This document shows, piece by piece, positions 18,041-28,626 of a DNA stretch of 64,000 nucleotides. Each line of letters opens with the position of its first letter. The first letter of the stretch is position 1. Below the pieces are notes generated by a model. It saw nothing but the letters and a program-made list of their open reading frames with translations, did not search any database and had not been told where the DNA came from. A program made the position numbers and the translations under genes. The stretch covers positions 1,240,001-1,304,000 of the forward strand of contig NZ_JACHWY010000001.1 in assembly GCF_014191715.1 (NCBI RefSeq), in the 5' to 3' direction. Origin of the DNA: Litorivivens lipolytica. GTDB lineage: Bacteria > Pseudomonadota > Gammaproteobacteria > Pseudomonadales > Spongiibacteraceae.

Positions 18041-18181
18041 GAGTTTTCCCTGCAATTATTCTATTGTGTAAAAATCGGCTAATTTTGTTGAAAGACCCCC
18101 GGCAAATCAAGCGATCCACCGCCTTCCTACCTCGCTTGGATTAGGCTAAGGTAGCCGCATTGTACTGACTTCTCAGAGCCC

Positions 18182-19153
18182 ATGACTTCGTTCCATCCAC
18201 CCCGCCTGCTGCGAAACGCCCACCTCCAATCCATTTTGGCCTCAACCCGACTGCGCAAACTGCGCATTGGCCCACGTGCCCGTTTGCTGCAACAGGCCAG
18301 CCGCGAAGTGCTGGTGGAATGCGCCGACGGAACCCGGCTGGTGGGCGAATACGCCGAGGCACAGGGCGAAAGCAAAGGGCTGGTGATCCTGATTCACGGC
18401 TGGGAAGGCAGTTCGCAATCAACTTATATGCTGTCGGCGGGTAGCGCACTGTATCAGGCCGGTTACAGCGTGTTCCGTCTGAATCAGCGCGACCATGGGC
18501 CGAGCCATCATCTGAATCGCGAACTGTTTAATTCCACGCGCCTCAGCGATGTATTGGGCGCGATTGAATGGATTCAGGCCGAGTTCCCCCATGAAACCAA
18601 CTATCTGGCGGGATTCTCTCTGGGCGGCAACTTTTCCTTGAGGGTGGCGGCCAATATTGAAGACCGCAAGATTTCTCTGGATCAGGTCGTGGCGGTCTGC
18701 CCGGTGTTGAATCCGGTTAACACCATGGAGGCACTGGATAGCGGTTGGTGGGTGTATGAGAAATATTTCGTGCGCAAATGGAAACGCTCACTGAAAACCA
18801 AACTCAAGCACTTCCCCGAACTGGGCTACGAAAAAGACCTTCTGACGCTGCGCTCATTGCGTGAAATGAACCACTTTTTCGTGCCGCGTTTCACCCAGTT
18901 CAAAGACGCACCAACTTACCTGCTCGCCTACGCCATTATTGGCGACGCCTTAAGCAACCTACAGGCTCCCTGCCATATCATTGCCGCAGAAGATGATCCC
19001 ATTTGCGGCGCCGAAGATTTACCGAATCTGGCAAAACATTCTAATCTTACGGTCGAGAGTACCGCCTTTGGCGGGCACTGTGGCTATGTCAGTAACTTCA
19101 AACTGGATAGCTGGGTTGACCAGCGTTTACTGGAGCTGTTTAACCCGACCTGA
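18182..19153 (+). CDS. YheT-type alpha/beta hydrolase
   Basis: A 323-residue hydrolase of the YheT/UPF0017 family. RNAHLQSILAS near residue 11 and LIHGWEGS at 70-77 are family marks. The nucleophile is S146 in GFSLGGN, the acid is in AAEDDPI, and the base is the histidine of GGHCGY. The physiological substrate of the family is unknown; lipid esters are likely. It is divergent from the TonB receptor. Confidence 0.85.
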   Translation: MTSFHPPRLLRNAHLQSILASTRLRKLRIGPRARLLQQASREVLVECADGTRLVGEYAEAQGESKGLVILIHGWEGSSQSTYMLSAGSALYQAGYSVFRLNQRDHGPSHHLNRELFNSTRLSDVLGAIEWIQAEFPHETNYLAGFSLGGNFSLRVAANIEDRKISLDQVVAVCPVLNPVNTMEALDSGWWVYEKYFVRKWKRSLKTKLKHFPELGYEKDLLTLRSLREMNHFFVPRFTQFKDAPTYLLAYAIIGDALSNLQAPCHIIAAEDDPICGAEDLPNLAKHSNLTVESTAFGGHCGYVSNFKLDSWVDQRLLELFNPT

Positions 19154-19165
19154 GCGGAGGCCACG

Positions 19166-19603
19166 ATGGCAGACTGGCAATGGGTAACTCGAATACATAA
19201 GGCCGTTTTCAAGGCCACGGATGGCCGACTGGGCGGCAGCCTGATGGGCATACCCATGGTGATGATGCACACCATCGGCGCCAAAAGCGGAGAGACCCGT
19301 AGCATTCCGGTTGCCTGCTACCCCCACCCTGAAGGCTTGCTGGTACTCGCCTCCAACAACGGCGGTCCGAAAATGCCAGCCTGGTATTACAATATGCGGG
19401 CTCACCCAGAATTCGACATTCAGTTCAAGCGCGAGAAACGCCGCGTAAGAGCTGAACAGATTTCAGAGCAGGAGCGACTGCAGTACTGGGATGCCATGTC
19501 GGAAATCAACCCGCGGATCGTGCACTACTGGCACAATGCGCAGGCTGAACATAATCGCCAGATACCGGTGATTTTGCTGCGCACCCTCGAAGTCCTCAGC
19601 TGA
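19166..19603 (+). CDS. Deazaflavin (F420)-dependent nitroreductase-family (Ddn-like) protein
   Basis: A 145-residue split-barrel protein resembling mycobacterial Ddn and related F420H2-dependent quinone reductases: MMHTIGAKSGETRSIPV binds the cofactor phosphate, followed by SNNGGPKMPAWYYNMRAHP. F420 is rare in gammaproteobacteria, so the cofactor could be F420 or another flavin or deazaflavin. It starts 12 bases after the yheT-like gene with GCGGAGG upstream and is probably cotranscribed with it. Confidence 0.82.
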   Translation: MADWQWVTRIHKAVFKATDGRLGGSLMGIPMVMMHTIGAKSGETRSIPVACYPHPEGLLVLASNNGGPKMPAWYYNMRAHPEFDIQFKREKRRVRAEQISEQERLQYWDAMSEINPRIVHYWHNAQAEHNRQIPVILLRTLEVLS

Positions 19604-19608
19604 ACGGC

Positions 19609-20469
19609 TTAAACGCGGGATTGAATCGCCTCGTGAATCGCAAGATGCCTTTTGGCCTCTTCGAAGTGCAGCACTTCGACCAGCTTGCCATCCACCACCG
19701 CAACGGCTTTTTTCTCGGCTTTGGCTGCTTCCCAAGCCTCGATAATTCTGCGGGCGCGATCTACCGTTTCCGCTGAGGGAGCAAAGGCCCTGTTAGCCGG
19801 CTCGATCTGGCTTGGATGAATCAGAGTCTTGCCATCAAAGCCAAGCACCACGCCCTGCTCACAGGCCGCCGCATAGCCGGCTTCATCTTTGATATCAAGA
19901 TAGACCCCATCGAGAATATCCAGTCCGTGAGCCCGCGCAGCCAGCATGCAGATTTGCAGTGACACCTGCATACCCAAGCGATCCGGTGTATGGGGCACCC
20001 GCAGCTCTTTGGCCAGATCCGACGTTCCCATCACGATCACTTCATTGCGCTTGTCCGCACCGCAGATTTCGTCGATATTGAGAACGCCACGCGGGGTTTC
20101 TGCCATCAGCCACAATTTCAGGTTCGAACCTTCCTGCTTCAGCAGCTGAACCACGGCATTCACTTCACCGGCTGACTCCACTTTCGGCAGACAGAGCGCT
20201 GCGATCGGAGCGTTGGCGAAGGCGACGATGTCATCACGACCCCACGGCGTATCAAAACCGTTGACCCGCACCACCAGCTCGCGATCACCGTAGCCGCCCT
20301 TGTTCACCGCCGCCAACACCTGTTCGCGGGCCGCCGCCTTTTGATCCGGTGCAACCGCATCCTCAAGATCGAGAACCAGACTGTCGGCATTAAGGCTGCG
20401 GGCTTTTTCCAGCGCGCGAGCATTGGAACCGGGCATATACAAAACGGAACGGCGTGGGCGAAGGGTCAT
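19609..20469 (-). CDS. HpcH/HpaI (CitE-like) CoA lyase or thioesterase
   Basis: A 286-residue TIM-barrel protein of the CitE/malyl-CoA lyase family: RSVLYMPGSN at 6-15, LVLDLEDAV with the acidic metal ligand, VRVNGFDTPWGRDD, and MAETPRGVLNI. The function could be beta-methylmalyl- or citramalyl-CoA cleavage, or malyl-CoA hydrolysis. The start is ATG 20469 (MTLRPRRSVLY). It is a stand-alone protein without citrate-lyase partner genes nearby. Confidence 0.85.
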   Translation of the reverse strand: MTLRPRRSVLYMPGSNARALEKARSLNADSLVLDLEDAVAPDQKAAAREQVLAAVNKGGYGDRELVVRVNGFDTPWGRDDIVAFANAPIAALCLPKVESAGEVNAVVQLLKQEGSNLKLWLMAETPRGVLNIDEICGADKRNEVIVMGTSDLAKELRVPHTPDRLGMQVSLQICMLAARAHGLDILDGVYLDIKDEAGYAAACEQGVVLGFDGKTLIHPSQIEPANRAFAPSAETVDRARRIIEAWEAAKAEKKAVAVVDGKLVEVLHFEEAKRHLAIHEAIQSRV

Positions 20470-20569
20470 GGTATATCCGTAGCAAAAGGAAAAGAGTCTA
20501 GCACAGCTCCGCTGCCGAATTTGGGCCCCGAAACCGGGAGAAAACCGGCGCAATAGCGCTGAGAAAAAT

Positions 20570-20597
20570 AAAAAACCCCGCACTAGGCGGGGTTTTC
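20570..20597 (-). terminator. Terminator of groESL
   Basis: On the minus strand, GAAAACCCCGCC and GCGGGGTTTT form a GC-rich stem with a short loop, followed by a T-run. It lies about 22 bases after the groEL stop. Confidence 0.88.
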
Positions 20598-20618
20598 GGA
20601 TGCGAGAAGCAGGCCGGC

Positions 20619-22292
<1,674 letters not shown>

Positions 22293-22318
22293 TTAATGCG
22301 ATTTCGGGTGAACGTGAA

Positions 22319-22606
22319 TTACTCGACGATGCCGAAAATTTCAGATTCGTTCAGGATGATCAGCTCTTCGCCGTCAACTTTAACGGTGCTGCCAGAGTAC
22401 TGACCGAAGATCACCTGATCGCCCGCTTTTACGCCAACCGGGCGCAGTTCGCCGTTTTCCAGCAGCTTGCCTTCACCCACGGCGACAACCTCGCCTTGGT
22501 TCGGCTTCTCTTTTGCGGAGCCCGGCAGCACGATACCGCCAGCCGATGTCTGCTCTTCTTCCTTGCGACGAACGACAACGCGATCGTATAACGGACGAAT
22601 TTTCAT
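22319..22606 (-). CDS. groS: Co-chaperonin GroES (10 kDa)
   Basis: A 95-residue Gro[15 protein letters not shown] start, the mobile loop [13 protein letters not shown], and the roof loop. It caps GroEL. AGGGAG lies seven bases upstream of the ATG. First gene of the groESL operon. Confidence 0.98.
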   Translation of the reverse strand: MKIRPLYDRVVVRRKEEEQTSAGGIVLPGSAKEKPNQGEVVAVGEGKLLENGELRPVGVKAGDQVIFGQYSGSTVKVDGEELIILNESEIFGIVE

Positions 22607-22694
22607 TTGCCAAATCTCCCTTTAAATCAAGGTCTTAGTGTTAAGATTAAAGTATGACCAGCCGGGCCTGCGTTTGGCCTGCGGCGCAGCCGGT

Positions 22695-22721
22695 TTAGCA
22701 CTCTACCAGCGAGAGTGCTAA
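22695..22721. promoter_or_regulatory. CIRCE operator (HrcA-binding)
   Basis: TTAGCACTC - nine bases - GAGTGCTAA is an exact match to the CIRCE consensus bound by the HrcA repressor. It lies directly downstream of and touching the minus-10 box of the groESL promoter, so repressor binding would block transcription start. hrcA itself is not in the window. Confidence 0.95.
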
Positions 22722-22748
22722 TAATAGGCCGCAAGCACCCCCAGTCAA
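22721..22748 (-). promoter_or_regulatory. Sigma-70-type promoter of groESL
   Basis: On the minus strand TTGACT (22748-22743) and TATTAT (22726-22721) are separated by 16 bases, close to the vegetative consensus. I do not see a good sigma-32 pattern at this place, so heat control is likely through HrcA. Confidence 0.8.
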
Positions 22749-22824
22749 GAAGAAACGATGGAGCACCTGCGGATAGGGTAATGGGGTCGCTTTCGGGGCT
22801 TTCAAGGGTCCAAGGACAATTTTT

Positions 22825-23313
22825 TTATTCTTCGCGCTTATACTCGCCGTCGATGGTTACGTGACCATCGCGATCGACGCGGGTTTGCGGGGGATATTGC
22901 TCGGGCTTTGACTCACCCGCCTTAAAACCGCCGGCCTGAAATCCGCCCTGGGTATGCGCGTGCACCAGTCCGGATTTAAGCATCCGGTCAATGATCCGGC
23001 GCCGAATAGGCCCGATCAGACAGCAAAAGCCTACCGTGTCAGTAAAGAAACCGGGCGTCAGCAGCAGGGCGCCGCCCACCGCCAGAAAGAGCCCTTCGAG
23101 AATTTCGGTAGCCGGAACCTCGCCCGCGTTCAGCCGGGTCTGGGCACGGGTTAAGGTAGAAAAGCCCTGTTGGCGCAGCAGATTGACACCAATAAAAGCC
23201 GTCAGGGCCACCAGAGCGATCGTCGGCAAGGCACCGATGCGACTGCCAACCTCGATCAGTAGCCACATTTCCAGAATCGGAACACCGACAAAGAGCAGGA
23301 ACAGAAAACGCAT
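22825..23313 (-). CDS. fxsA: FxsA family membrane protein
   Basis: A 162-residue cytoplasmic-membrane protein with three to four hydrophobic segments in the first 110 residues (GVPILEMWLLIEVG, LPTIALVALTAFIGVNLL, GGALLLTPGFFTD) and a hydrophilic tail. FxsA was named for suppressing exclusion of phage T7 by F plasmid; its own role is unknown. It is commonly next to groESL, as here. Confidence 0.9.
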   Translation of the reverse strand: MRFLFLLFVGVPILEMWLLIEVGSRIGALPTIALVALTAFIGVNLLRQQGFSTLTRAQTRLNAGEVPATEILEGLFLAVGGALLLTPGFFTDTVGFCCLIGPIRRRIIDRMLKSGLVHAHTQGGFQAGGFKAGESKPEQYPPQTRVDRDGHVTIDGEYKREE

Positions 23314-23428
23314 GAGTTAGCTCAGGGAATTGGGTCGGCCACCATGCCAAGGGCTCGCATCAATGGCAAGCCTCTTGCGAAAAATGGCCGAAGCACGAGT
23401 TATTACAGGAAGCTTGGTCACTAACGGT

Positions 23429-24097
23429 TTAGAGAGCGACCGGTTGTTCGATTACGGACAGTATCGGGTGATGAATGTCGGCCTTCAACCCCGACAGGGT
23501 TTTGCGATCCTTACCACGCATGGGCTGGGCCAATTCCTCGGCCCGCGCCATCAACTGATCGACCGTCGTGGCGGCATCCACGATTCCCGCTTGCGCTGCC
23601 TCGTCGCCACCAAAGCGCTTACCGGTCAGCAGGGCATCGCGCAATACCCGCCCCTGCAGCTTGCCCGTTACCAGCGCATTCATGCCCGCTTCCAGCGTCA
23701 TGCCCAGATCGATTTCCGGCAGACACATAAAGCCTTTATCAGCGCACATGACGCTGTAGTCGCTGGCAATGGCAATCATAAAGCCCAAGCCAAAGGCGTG
23801 GCCGTTGATCACCGACACAACCGGAACCGGGAACTGCAGCAGACGCGCCACCATATGCATGCAATCTTTAACAAAACCAATGGCGGCTTCCGGCTCCGCA
23901 CTGTCGAGAAACTCGAGATCCAGCCCCTGGGAAAAGTTCTTGTCGCGCCCGGTAATCAGTAGAAGAGTGACAGAGCTATCTTCAACAACCTTATCCAGGG
24001 CAGCATTAAACGCAGCAAGGCTATCCGGATTGAACTTGCCCTCCTCTGCCATAGTCAGTGTGGCGGTGCTGTTCTCGGTATCCAGTGTCAGAGCCAT
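23429..24097 (-). CDS. Enoyl-CoA hydratase/isomerase family protein, isomerase-like
   Basis: A 222-residue crotonase. It has oxyanion segments KNFSQGLDLEFL and NGHAFGLGFMIAI, with CLPEIDLGMTLEAG following. The single acid in LPEIDLG and the short length resemble delta3,delta2-enoyl-CoA isomerases more than hydratases. It would act in unsaturated fatty-acid oxidation. It is transcribed in the same direction as the fructosamine-kinase-like gene upstream, nine bases away. Confidence 0.8.
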   Translation of the reverse strand: MALTLDTENSTATLTMAEEGKFNPDSLAAFNAALDKVVEDSSVTLLLITGRDKNFSQGLDLEFLDSAEPEAAIGFVKDCMHMVARLLQFPVPVVSVINGHAFGLGFMIAIASDYSVMCADKGFMCLPEIDLGMTLEAGMNALVTGKLQGRVLRDALLTGKRFGGDEAAQAGIVDAATTVDQLMARAEELAQPMRGKDRKTLSGLKADIHHPILSVIEQPVAL

Positions 24098-24106
24098 TAT
24101 GCTTTC

Positions 24107-24853
24107 CTACAGTCTGTTGATTGCATCAAAACCGCGCTCACATTCTCCCCAATAACTGTCGCCAAACAGGTTGTAGTGATTGAGCGCGTGATAGAGGTTG
24201 TAGATATCCCGCTTGTTTTCATATTCCGACGACAAGGGGAAGTGGCGATTGTAGGCCTCTATGAATGCAGATGGAAAGCCACCGAAAAACTCCGTCATGG
24301 CGATATCCACTTCCCGATCCGCGAAGTAGACGGCGGGATCAATCAGCCACACGCGCTCGGCATCTAGCAGACAGTTTCCCCGCCAAAGATCGCCGTGAAC
24401 CAAGCTCGGATGAGAACAGTGTTCATTCAGGTAGTCAGTCAGACACTGGCCCATATGCCCAAGGCTGATCTCACAATAGCGATGCTTTTCCTTGTCCTCG
24501 ATCATGCTGACTTGAACCTGCAGCCGCTCACCCAAAAAGAACTCTCCCCAGCTGCAATGGCGCTGGTTGTATTGCGGGTTCAAGCCAATGTAGTTGCTCT
24601 CTTCAAAGCCGTAGTAGGGTTGCGGCATGCGGTGCATGGCTGCAAGACCTTCCGCTAACAACTTGGCCTTTTGATCACTCCACTGACCGACAGCGTCTAT
24701 TTGCTGCATCTTCATTTGCGTGTCGTCTACCGCGTAAACCTCAGGCACTGACACCACATCTGCCGGCAGCAACTTGCGCAGCCACTTGAGCCCAATCGCC
24801 TCCGCTTCCAATGCGTCGGGGAAAGGGGTGTTATTGATTTTTGTAAAGACCAT
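24107..24853 (-). CDS. Fructosamine kinase family protein
   Basis: A 248-residue protein of the fructosamine/ketosamine-3-kinase group (APH-like kinase fold). The catalytic loop is VHGDLWRGNCLLD, followed by the metal-binding DPAVYFADREVDIAM. Such enzymes phosphorylate ketosamines on glycated proteins for repair. The start is ATG 24853 (MVFTKINNTPFPD). Although the frame stays open upstream, that part is antisense to cysK. Divergent from cysK. Confidence 0.9.
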   Translation of the reverse strand: MVFTKINNTPFPDALEAEAIGLKWLRKLLPADVVSVPEVYAVDDTQMKMQQIDAVGQWSDQKAKLLAEGLAAMHRMPQPYYGFEESNYIGLNPQYNQRHCSWGEFFLGERLQVQVSMIEDKEKHRYCEISLGHMGQCLTDYLNEHCSHPSLVHGDLWRGNCLLDAERVWLIDPAVYFADREVDIAMTEFFGGFPSAFIEAYNRHFPLSSEYENKRDIYNLYHALNHYNLFGDSYWGECERGFDAINRL

Positions 24854-24973
24854 ACATCCAGCTGTTGTCTCGATTTGATATCGCTCATGGTAGCAAAGGG
24901 CTGTCGAAATCCGGCGATGAAAGGCGTAGTCTTTAGCGATTTCCGACACGATGTCACAAAACTGGAGCGCACC

Positions 24974-25954
24974 ATGATTCACGATTCCATCCTCGACACC
25001 ATCGGCCACACCCCCGTCGTCAAACTGAACCGCATCGCCCCTGACCATGTGACGATGTACGTAAAGTGCGAATTTTTTAACCCGCTGTCGTCGGTCAAGG
25101 ACCGACTCGCCATCGGTATTATCGAAGACGCGGAAAAGCGCGGCGTGCTCAAACCCGGCCAGACCGTGGTCGAGGCCACCTCCGGCAACACCGGCATCGC
25201 GCTGGCGATGGTCTGTGCGGCCAAGGGTTACCCCTTTGTGGCGACCATGGTGGAAACCTTTTCGGTAGAACGTCGCAAAATCATGAAAGCTCTTGGTGCC
25301 AAAGTCATTCTGACTCCGAAGGAAAAACGCGGTACCGGCATGGTCGAGCTGGCGAAAAAGCTGGCCGAAGACAACGGCTGGTTCTGGGCAAGCCAGTTCG
25401 AAAACGAAGCCAACCCCACCTATCACCGCAACACCACTGGCCCCGAGATCCTGCGGGATTTTGCCGGCAAGCGGCTGGATTACTGGGTGACCGGCTGGGG
25501 CACCGGCGGCACCATGACCGGCGCCGGCCAGATGCTCAAGCTGGCCCGGCCTGACCTGAAAATCATCGCTACCGAACCCGAGGGCGCGCAACTAATGGGC
25601 GGCAAGGACTGGGCGCCACACATGATTCAGGGCTGGACGCCGGACTTTCTACCCAAGGTCTTGGATAAATCGGTCGCTGACCAGATCCTGCCCGTTACCG
25701 ACCAGGAAGCCCGCGACACCGCTCGACGCCTCTCTCAGGAAGAAGGCATCTTTTGCGGCATTTCTGCCGGTGGCACGGTCGCGGCCGCCATGAAAGTTGC
25801 CGAAAAAGCCGATAAAGGCAGCGTGATTCTAGCCATGCTGCCCGATACTGGTGAGCGCTATATGTCGACCTTCCTGTTCGAAGGCATCTCCGACGAGTCA
25901 GACGAGCAGTGGCTGGAGCAGAACACGGGCAAAAACAGCAGTGCCTACTGGTAA
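24974..25954 (+). CDS. cysK: Cysteine synthase A (O-acetylserine sulfhydrylase)
   Basis: A 326-residue PLP enzyme that makes cysteine from O-acetylserine and sulfide. The PLP lysine is K42 in SSVKDRLA. SGNTG binds substrate, GTGGTMTG the phosphate, and GISAGG the pyridine nitrogen serine. ATG 24974 with GGAGCG upstream is preferred over an earlier in-frame ATG. Its end overlaps the next gene by 14 bases. Confidence 0.93.
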   Translation: MIHDSILDTIGHTPVVKLNRIAPDHVTMYVKCEFFNPLSSVKDRLAIGIIEDAEKRGVLKPGQTVVEATSGNTGIALAMVCAAKGYPFVATMVETFSVERRKIMKALGAKVILTPKEKRGTGMVELAKKLAEDNGWFWASQFENEANPTYHRNTTGPEILRDFAGKRLDYWVTGWGTGGTMTGAGQMLKLARPDLKIIATEPEGAQLMGGKDWAPHMIQGWTPDFLPKVLDKSVADQILPVTDQEARDTARRLSQEEGIFCGISAGGTVAAAMKVAEKADKGSVILAMLPDTGERYMSTFLFEGISDESDEQWLEQNTGKNSSAYW

Positions 25955-26279
25955 GCGCGACGGCAACCAAAAGAGCAATGGTGAAAGCGCGGCAGAAGCC
26001 ATTTACCGCGTGGTTGCCAGCATTCCTCCCGGCCAGCTGGCCAGCTACGGTCAGGTGGCCGAGCTGGCCGGCTTACCTAGGCAGGCACGCAGGGTCGGCC
26101 GGGTGCTGAGCCAGCTTCCGGCGGATACTCGCCTGCCCTGGTTTCGGGTGGTCAATGCCGCCGGCAAAATCAGTTTCCCCGTCGGCAGCTCGGGCTATCA
26201 ACGCCAGTTGAATCACCTGATCGATGAGGGTTCTGCCTTTGCCGACGGCCGCCTGCGCTGGCGCGATTGCCGCCTTTAA
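25941..26279 (+). CDS. Alkyltransferase-like (ATL) DNA-binding protein
   Basis: A 112-residue MGMT C-terminal-domain protein. The alkyl-acceptor cysteine of PCHR is replaced by tryptophan (W67 in LPWFRVVN), the hallmark of ATL proteins, which bind O6-alkylguanine and hand it to nucleotide excision repair. The DNA-binding arginine finger is in QARRVGRVL (about 48-56). The start is probably GTG 25941, inside cysK; no better start is visible. Confidence 0.85.
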   Translation: MPTGKRDGNQKSNGESAAEAIYRVVASIPPGQLASYGQVAELAGLPRQARRVGRVLSQLPADTRLPWFRVVNAAGKISFPVGSSGYQRQLNHLIDEGSAFADGRLRWRDCRL

Positions 26280-26355
26280 ACTTTCCCCTCCTGGCCCCAA
26301 CATTTTGCTTGACCAAATTCGAAGGCCGGCGTAAAAAGCGCGATCTTTTTTTGGC

Positions 26356-27183
26356 ATGCAATTTTGTATGGCATGGATCTCCTTCGACGTTTTTCGCACT
26401 CTCGGCTTTCCGGACACAGTGACTCTCAAAGCGGAACAGCTGTTCCGCCACAAGCAGGACATTAGCGCCGCTGAATGGGTGCTATTCCCGCCCTATTGGC
26501 AGCTTAATTCGCTGCTATACGGTCTTAACGCCAAAACTTTTCCGAGTGAAGCCAGCTATCGGCTTGGTCACAACAAGGTGGAAATGACCCGCGCCTTCGA
26601 AGTGGTTGCACCGGCCAACACACCGCTCACCCTGATCGCCGCCAATACCGACGATGAGGCCGAACGCCTGTGGTCGACAATGACCCTGCCCTTTGTCGCT
26701 AAACAACCCAAGGCCTCAATGGGCGAAGGTGTGTGGCTGATTGAAAGTGCCGCTGACTGGCGCACTTATCGCGAGAAAACCGACACGCTGTATGTGCAGG
26801 AATACCTGCCGATTGATCGTGATATTCGCGTCGTCATCGTCGGCGACACGGTCCTCGCCGCCTACTGGCGCAAACAGGCGCCGCGAGGGTTTTACAACAA
26901 CGTGGCCAAGGGCGGCGAAGTGGATTACAGCCCGGTTCCGGCGCAGGCGGTGGAACTGGCTCTGCATCTGGCGCGCTCACTGAACATCAATCACGCGGGC
27001 TTTGATATCGCGATGGTCGGCAACCATCCCTATGTACTGGAATTTAATCGCCTGTTCGGCAATCAGGGCATTCCCGGTGGCGATGCCCGTTTACGGGAGG
27101 CGATTCTGGATTTACTGCAGCGGGAGTCACGCCCTCAGCCGACCGCGCCAGCAAAGCCGCGTCGATTGCGCCGGGCTGCCTGA
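26356..27183 (+). CDS. RimK-like ATP-grasp protein
   Basis: A 275-residue protein with ATP-grasp features: FVAKQPKASMGEGV as nucleotide loop, YVQEYLPIDRDIRVVIVGD, a RGFYNNVAKGG loop, and the metal ligands in FDIAMVGNHPYVLEFNRL. The N-terminal part (about 1-60) is not recognised. Such enzymes join a carboxylate to an amine using ATP; the substrate is unknown. ATG 26356 or 26368 could be the start, and neither has a good Shine-Dalgarno sequence. The C-terminus is basic and proline-rich. Confidence 0.75.
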   Translation: MQFCMAWISFDVFRTLGFPDTVTLKAEQLFRHKQDISAAEWVLFPPYWQLNSLLYGLNAKTFPSEASYRLGHNKVEMTRAFEVVAPANTPLTLIAANTDDEAERLWSTMTLPFVAKQPKASMGEGVWLIESAADWRTYREKTDTLYVQEYLPIDRDIRVVIVGDTVLAAYWRKQAPRGFYNNVAKGGEVDYSPVPAQAVELALHLARSLNINHAGFDIAMVGNHPYVLEFNRLFGNQGIPGGDARLREAILDLLQRESRPQPTAPAKPRRLRRAA

Positions 27184-27207
27184 CCTGAGATTTACGTTTT
27201 GTGCAGG

Positions 27208-27627
27208 CTACTGCAGTGACGCCAACGCCGCTTCTGCAATAGCGACATCTTGCTCGGTCAGCGCGCCACCGACTCCTATAGCGCCAATGATCTTGTCGCC
27301 GTGACGAATGGGCAAACCGCCGCCGAGCAGCGTCACATCTTTCATGGTCACCATCGATAACAGGTTGGCCTGATTGCTGCTCAGGGCTTCGGCCAGCTCT
27401 TCGGTGCTCAGCCCCATCAGGGCCGCCCGAGCTTTGGCAGGAACCGCTTCCACAGCAATGACCGGTGTGTGGTCCATGCGGTGAAAGGCCTTGAGAATAC
27501 CGTCGGTATCGACCACGGCAATGGCCACCGCCACCTCCATGTCGCTGGCTTTGGCGAGCGCCGTTTCGATAAGCCTCAAGGCGGCGGCTGATGAAATGGA
27601 TTCACTGGTAAAGGTCAAGGCAGCCAT
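27208..27627 (-). CDS. GlcG/HbpS-like protein
   Basis: A 139-residue protein of the GlcG/HbpS family (four-helix/PAS-like fold, sometimes binding haem or cobalamin). Marks are AIAVVDTDGILKAFHRMD in the core and LGGGLPIRHGDKIIGAIGVGG near the end. Often linked to glycolate or diol catabolic genes. Here it follows the SDR gene after nine bases on the same strand. Function unproven. Confidence 0.82.
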   Translation of the reverse strand: MAALTFTSESISSAAALRLIETALAKASDMEVAVAIAVVDTDGILKAFHRMDHTPVIAVEAVPAKARAALMGLSTEELAEALSSNQANLLSMVTMKDVTLLGGGLPIRHGDKIIGAIGVGGALTEQDVAIAEAALASLQ

Positions 27628-27636
27628 ACGGCCCTC

Positions 27637-28500
27637 CTATTCAATGACGGCATCACTGAAGGTCGTTACATCTCCCAGCATAGGACGATGTGACGGCGGT
27701 TGCTTGCCGTCAATATCCACCACCCCGTATTCCTCAGCCAATTCCGCACCGACCCAGACTTTGCCTGTGCGCGCCATCAGCTGCGGATCATTGGCCAGGG
27801 CGTCGATCACGCGACCGGGGAACTCCGGACTCTCCGCCGTCGCTTCCATATCTCGGTATAGCTCAGGGTCGGCATCAAACACGGCCTGACTGCGCTCGGT
27901 TTTCAGCAAACCCATCCACAAGGAGACGACCGCGACATTGTAGGGTTTGAAATCCACCGCCATATCGTGGGCCATTTTGTCGACCGCCGCCTTGCCGGCA
28001 CCATAGGCGGGGCCATGCATATAGCAGCGCCCACCAAAAGAAGAGGTATTCACCACCAGGCCGGCGCCAGCCTTCACCAGTAAGGGAGCGGCGTAATAAC
28101 TGGATACGTAAGTCGAGCGCATTCCCACATCGAGAATCGCCTGCAAACTCAGCGGCTTCTCCCAGAACGGCCCGTGCTGCACCAGCTCTGGCGGCACATA
28201 GAGCGCATTGTTGACCAGAATATCGAGGCGCCCCTGCTCGCGTTCAATCTGCTCGAACAGGGTTTTTACCTGAGTGTCGTCGCTGTGATCACAGACCACC
28301 GCGATGCCCTTGCCACCGCGCGCTGTAACCGCCTCGGCCGTGGCAAATACCGTTCCCGGCAAGGGGGCGTCGCCCTCTTTCTGGCTGCGCCCAGTCACAT
28401 AGACCGTCGCACCTGTCGCCCCCAACGCCAGTGCGATGCCTTTACCTGCGCCCCGGCTAGCGCCGGTCACCAGCACCACGCGATCTTTGTTCAAGCCCAT
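27637..28500 (-). CDS. DHRS1-like short-chain dehydrogenase/reductase
   Basis: A 287-residue SDR. The cofactor loop is GASRGAGKG (13-21), NNA at 97-99, and Y166/K170 in YGAGKAAVDK the catalytic pair. The segments DHSDDTQVKTLFEQIEREQG and GRSTY-like region resemble the animal DHRS1 group (steroid and ketone reductase). The start is ATG 28500. It is probably cotranscribed with the GlcG-like gene. Confidence 0.85.
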   Translation of the reverse strand: MGLNKDRVVLVTGASRGAGKGIALALGATGATVYVTGRSQKEGDAPLPGTVFATAEAVTARGGKGIAVVCDHSDDTQVKTLFEQIEREQGRLDILVNNALYVPPELVQHGPFWEKPLSLQAILDVGMRSTYVSSYYAAPLLVKAGAGLVVNTSSFGGRCYMHGPAYGAGKAAVDKMAHDMAVDFKPYNVAVVSLWMGLLKTERSQAVFDADPELYRDMEATAESPEFPGRVIDALANDPQLMARTGKVWVGAELAEEYGVVDIDGKQPPSHRPMLGDVTTFSDAVIE

Positions 28501-28626
28501 TGCTTCTCACCTATGTTTTTGCGCTTGTACCAGTATTGCAGCTCAATGCCCGACGCGCCTCCTCCGTTTGTAGCAGCGGCCGCAAAATGCGGGCACAATG
28601 GATCGAAAAGCACAGCGAGAACGCGC

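Noticed and set aside
22743-22748. Sigma-32 heat-shock promoter for groESL
   Set aside because: The minus-10 is TATTAT and not CCCCAT-like; the CIRCE operator explains heat control.
24854-25591. N-terminal extension of the fructosamine-kinase frame
   Set aside because: It is antisense to cysK, and the kinase family starts at MVFTKINN (24853).
28174-28626. Upstream extension of the MscS-like frame
   Set aside because: Antisense to the SDR gene over most of its length; the channel family begins at the GTG 28627.
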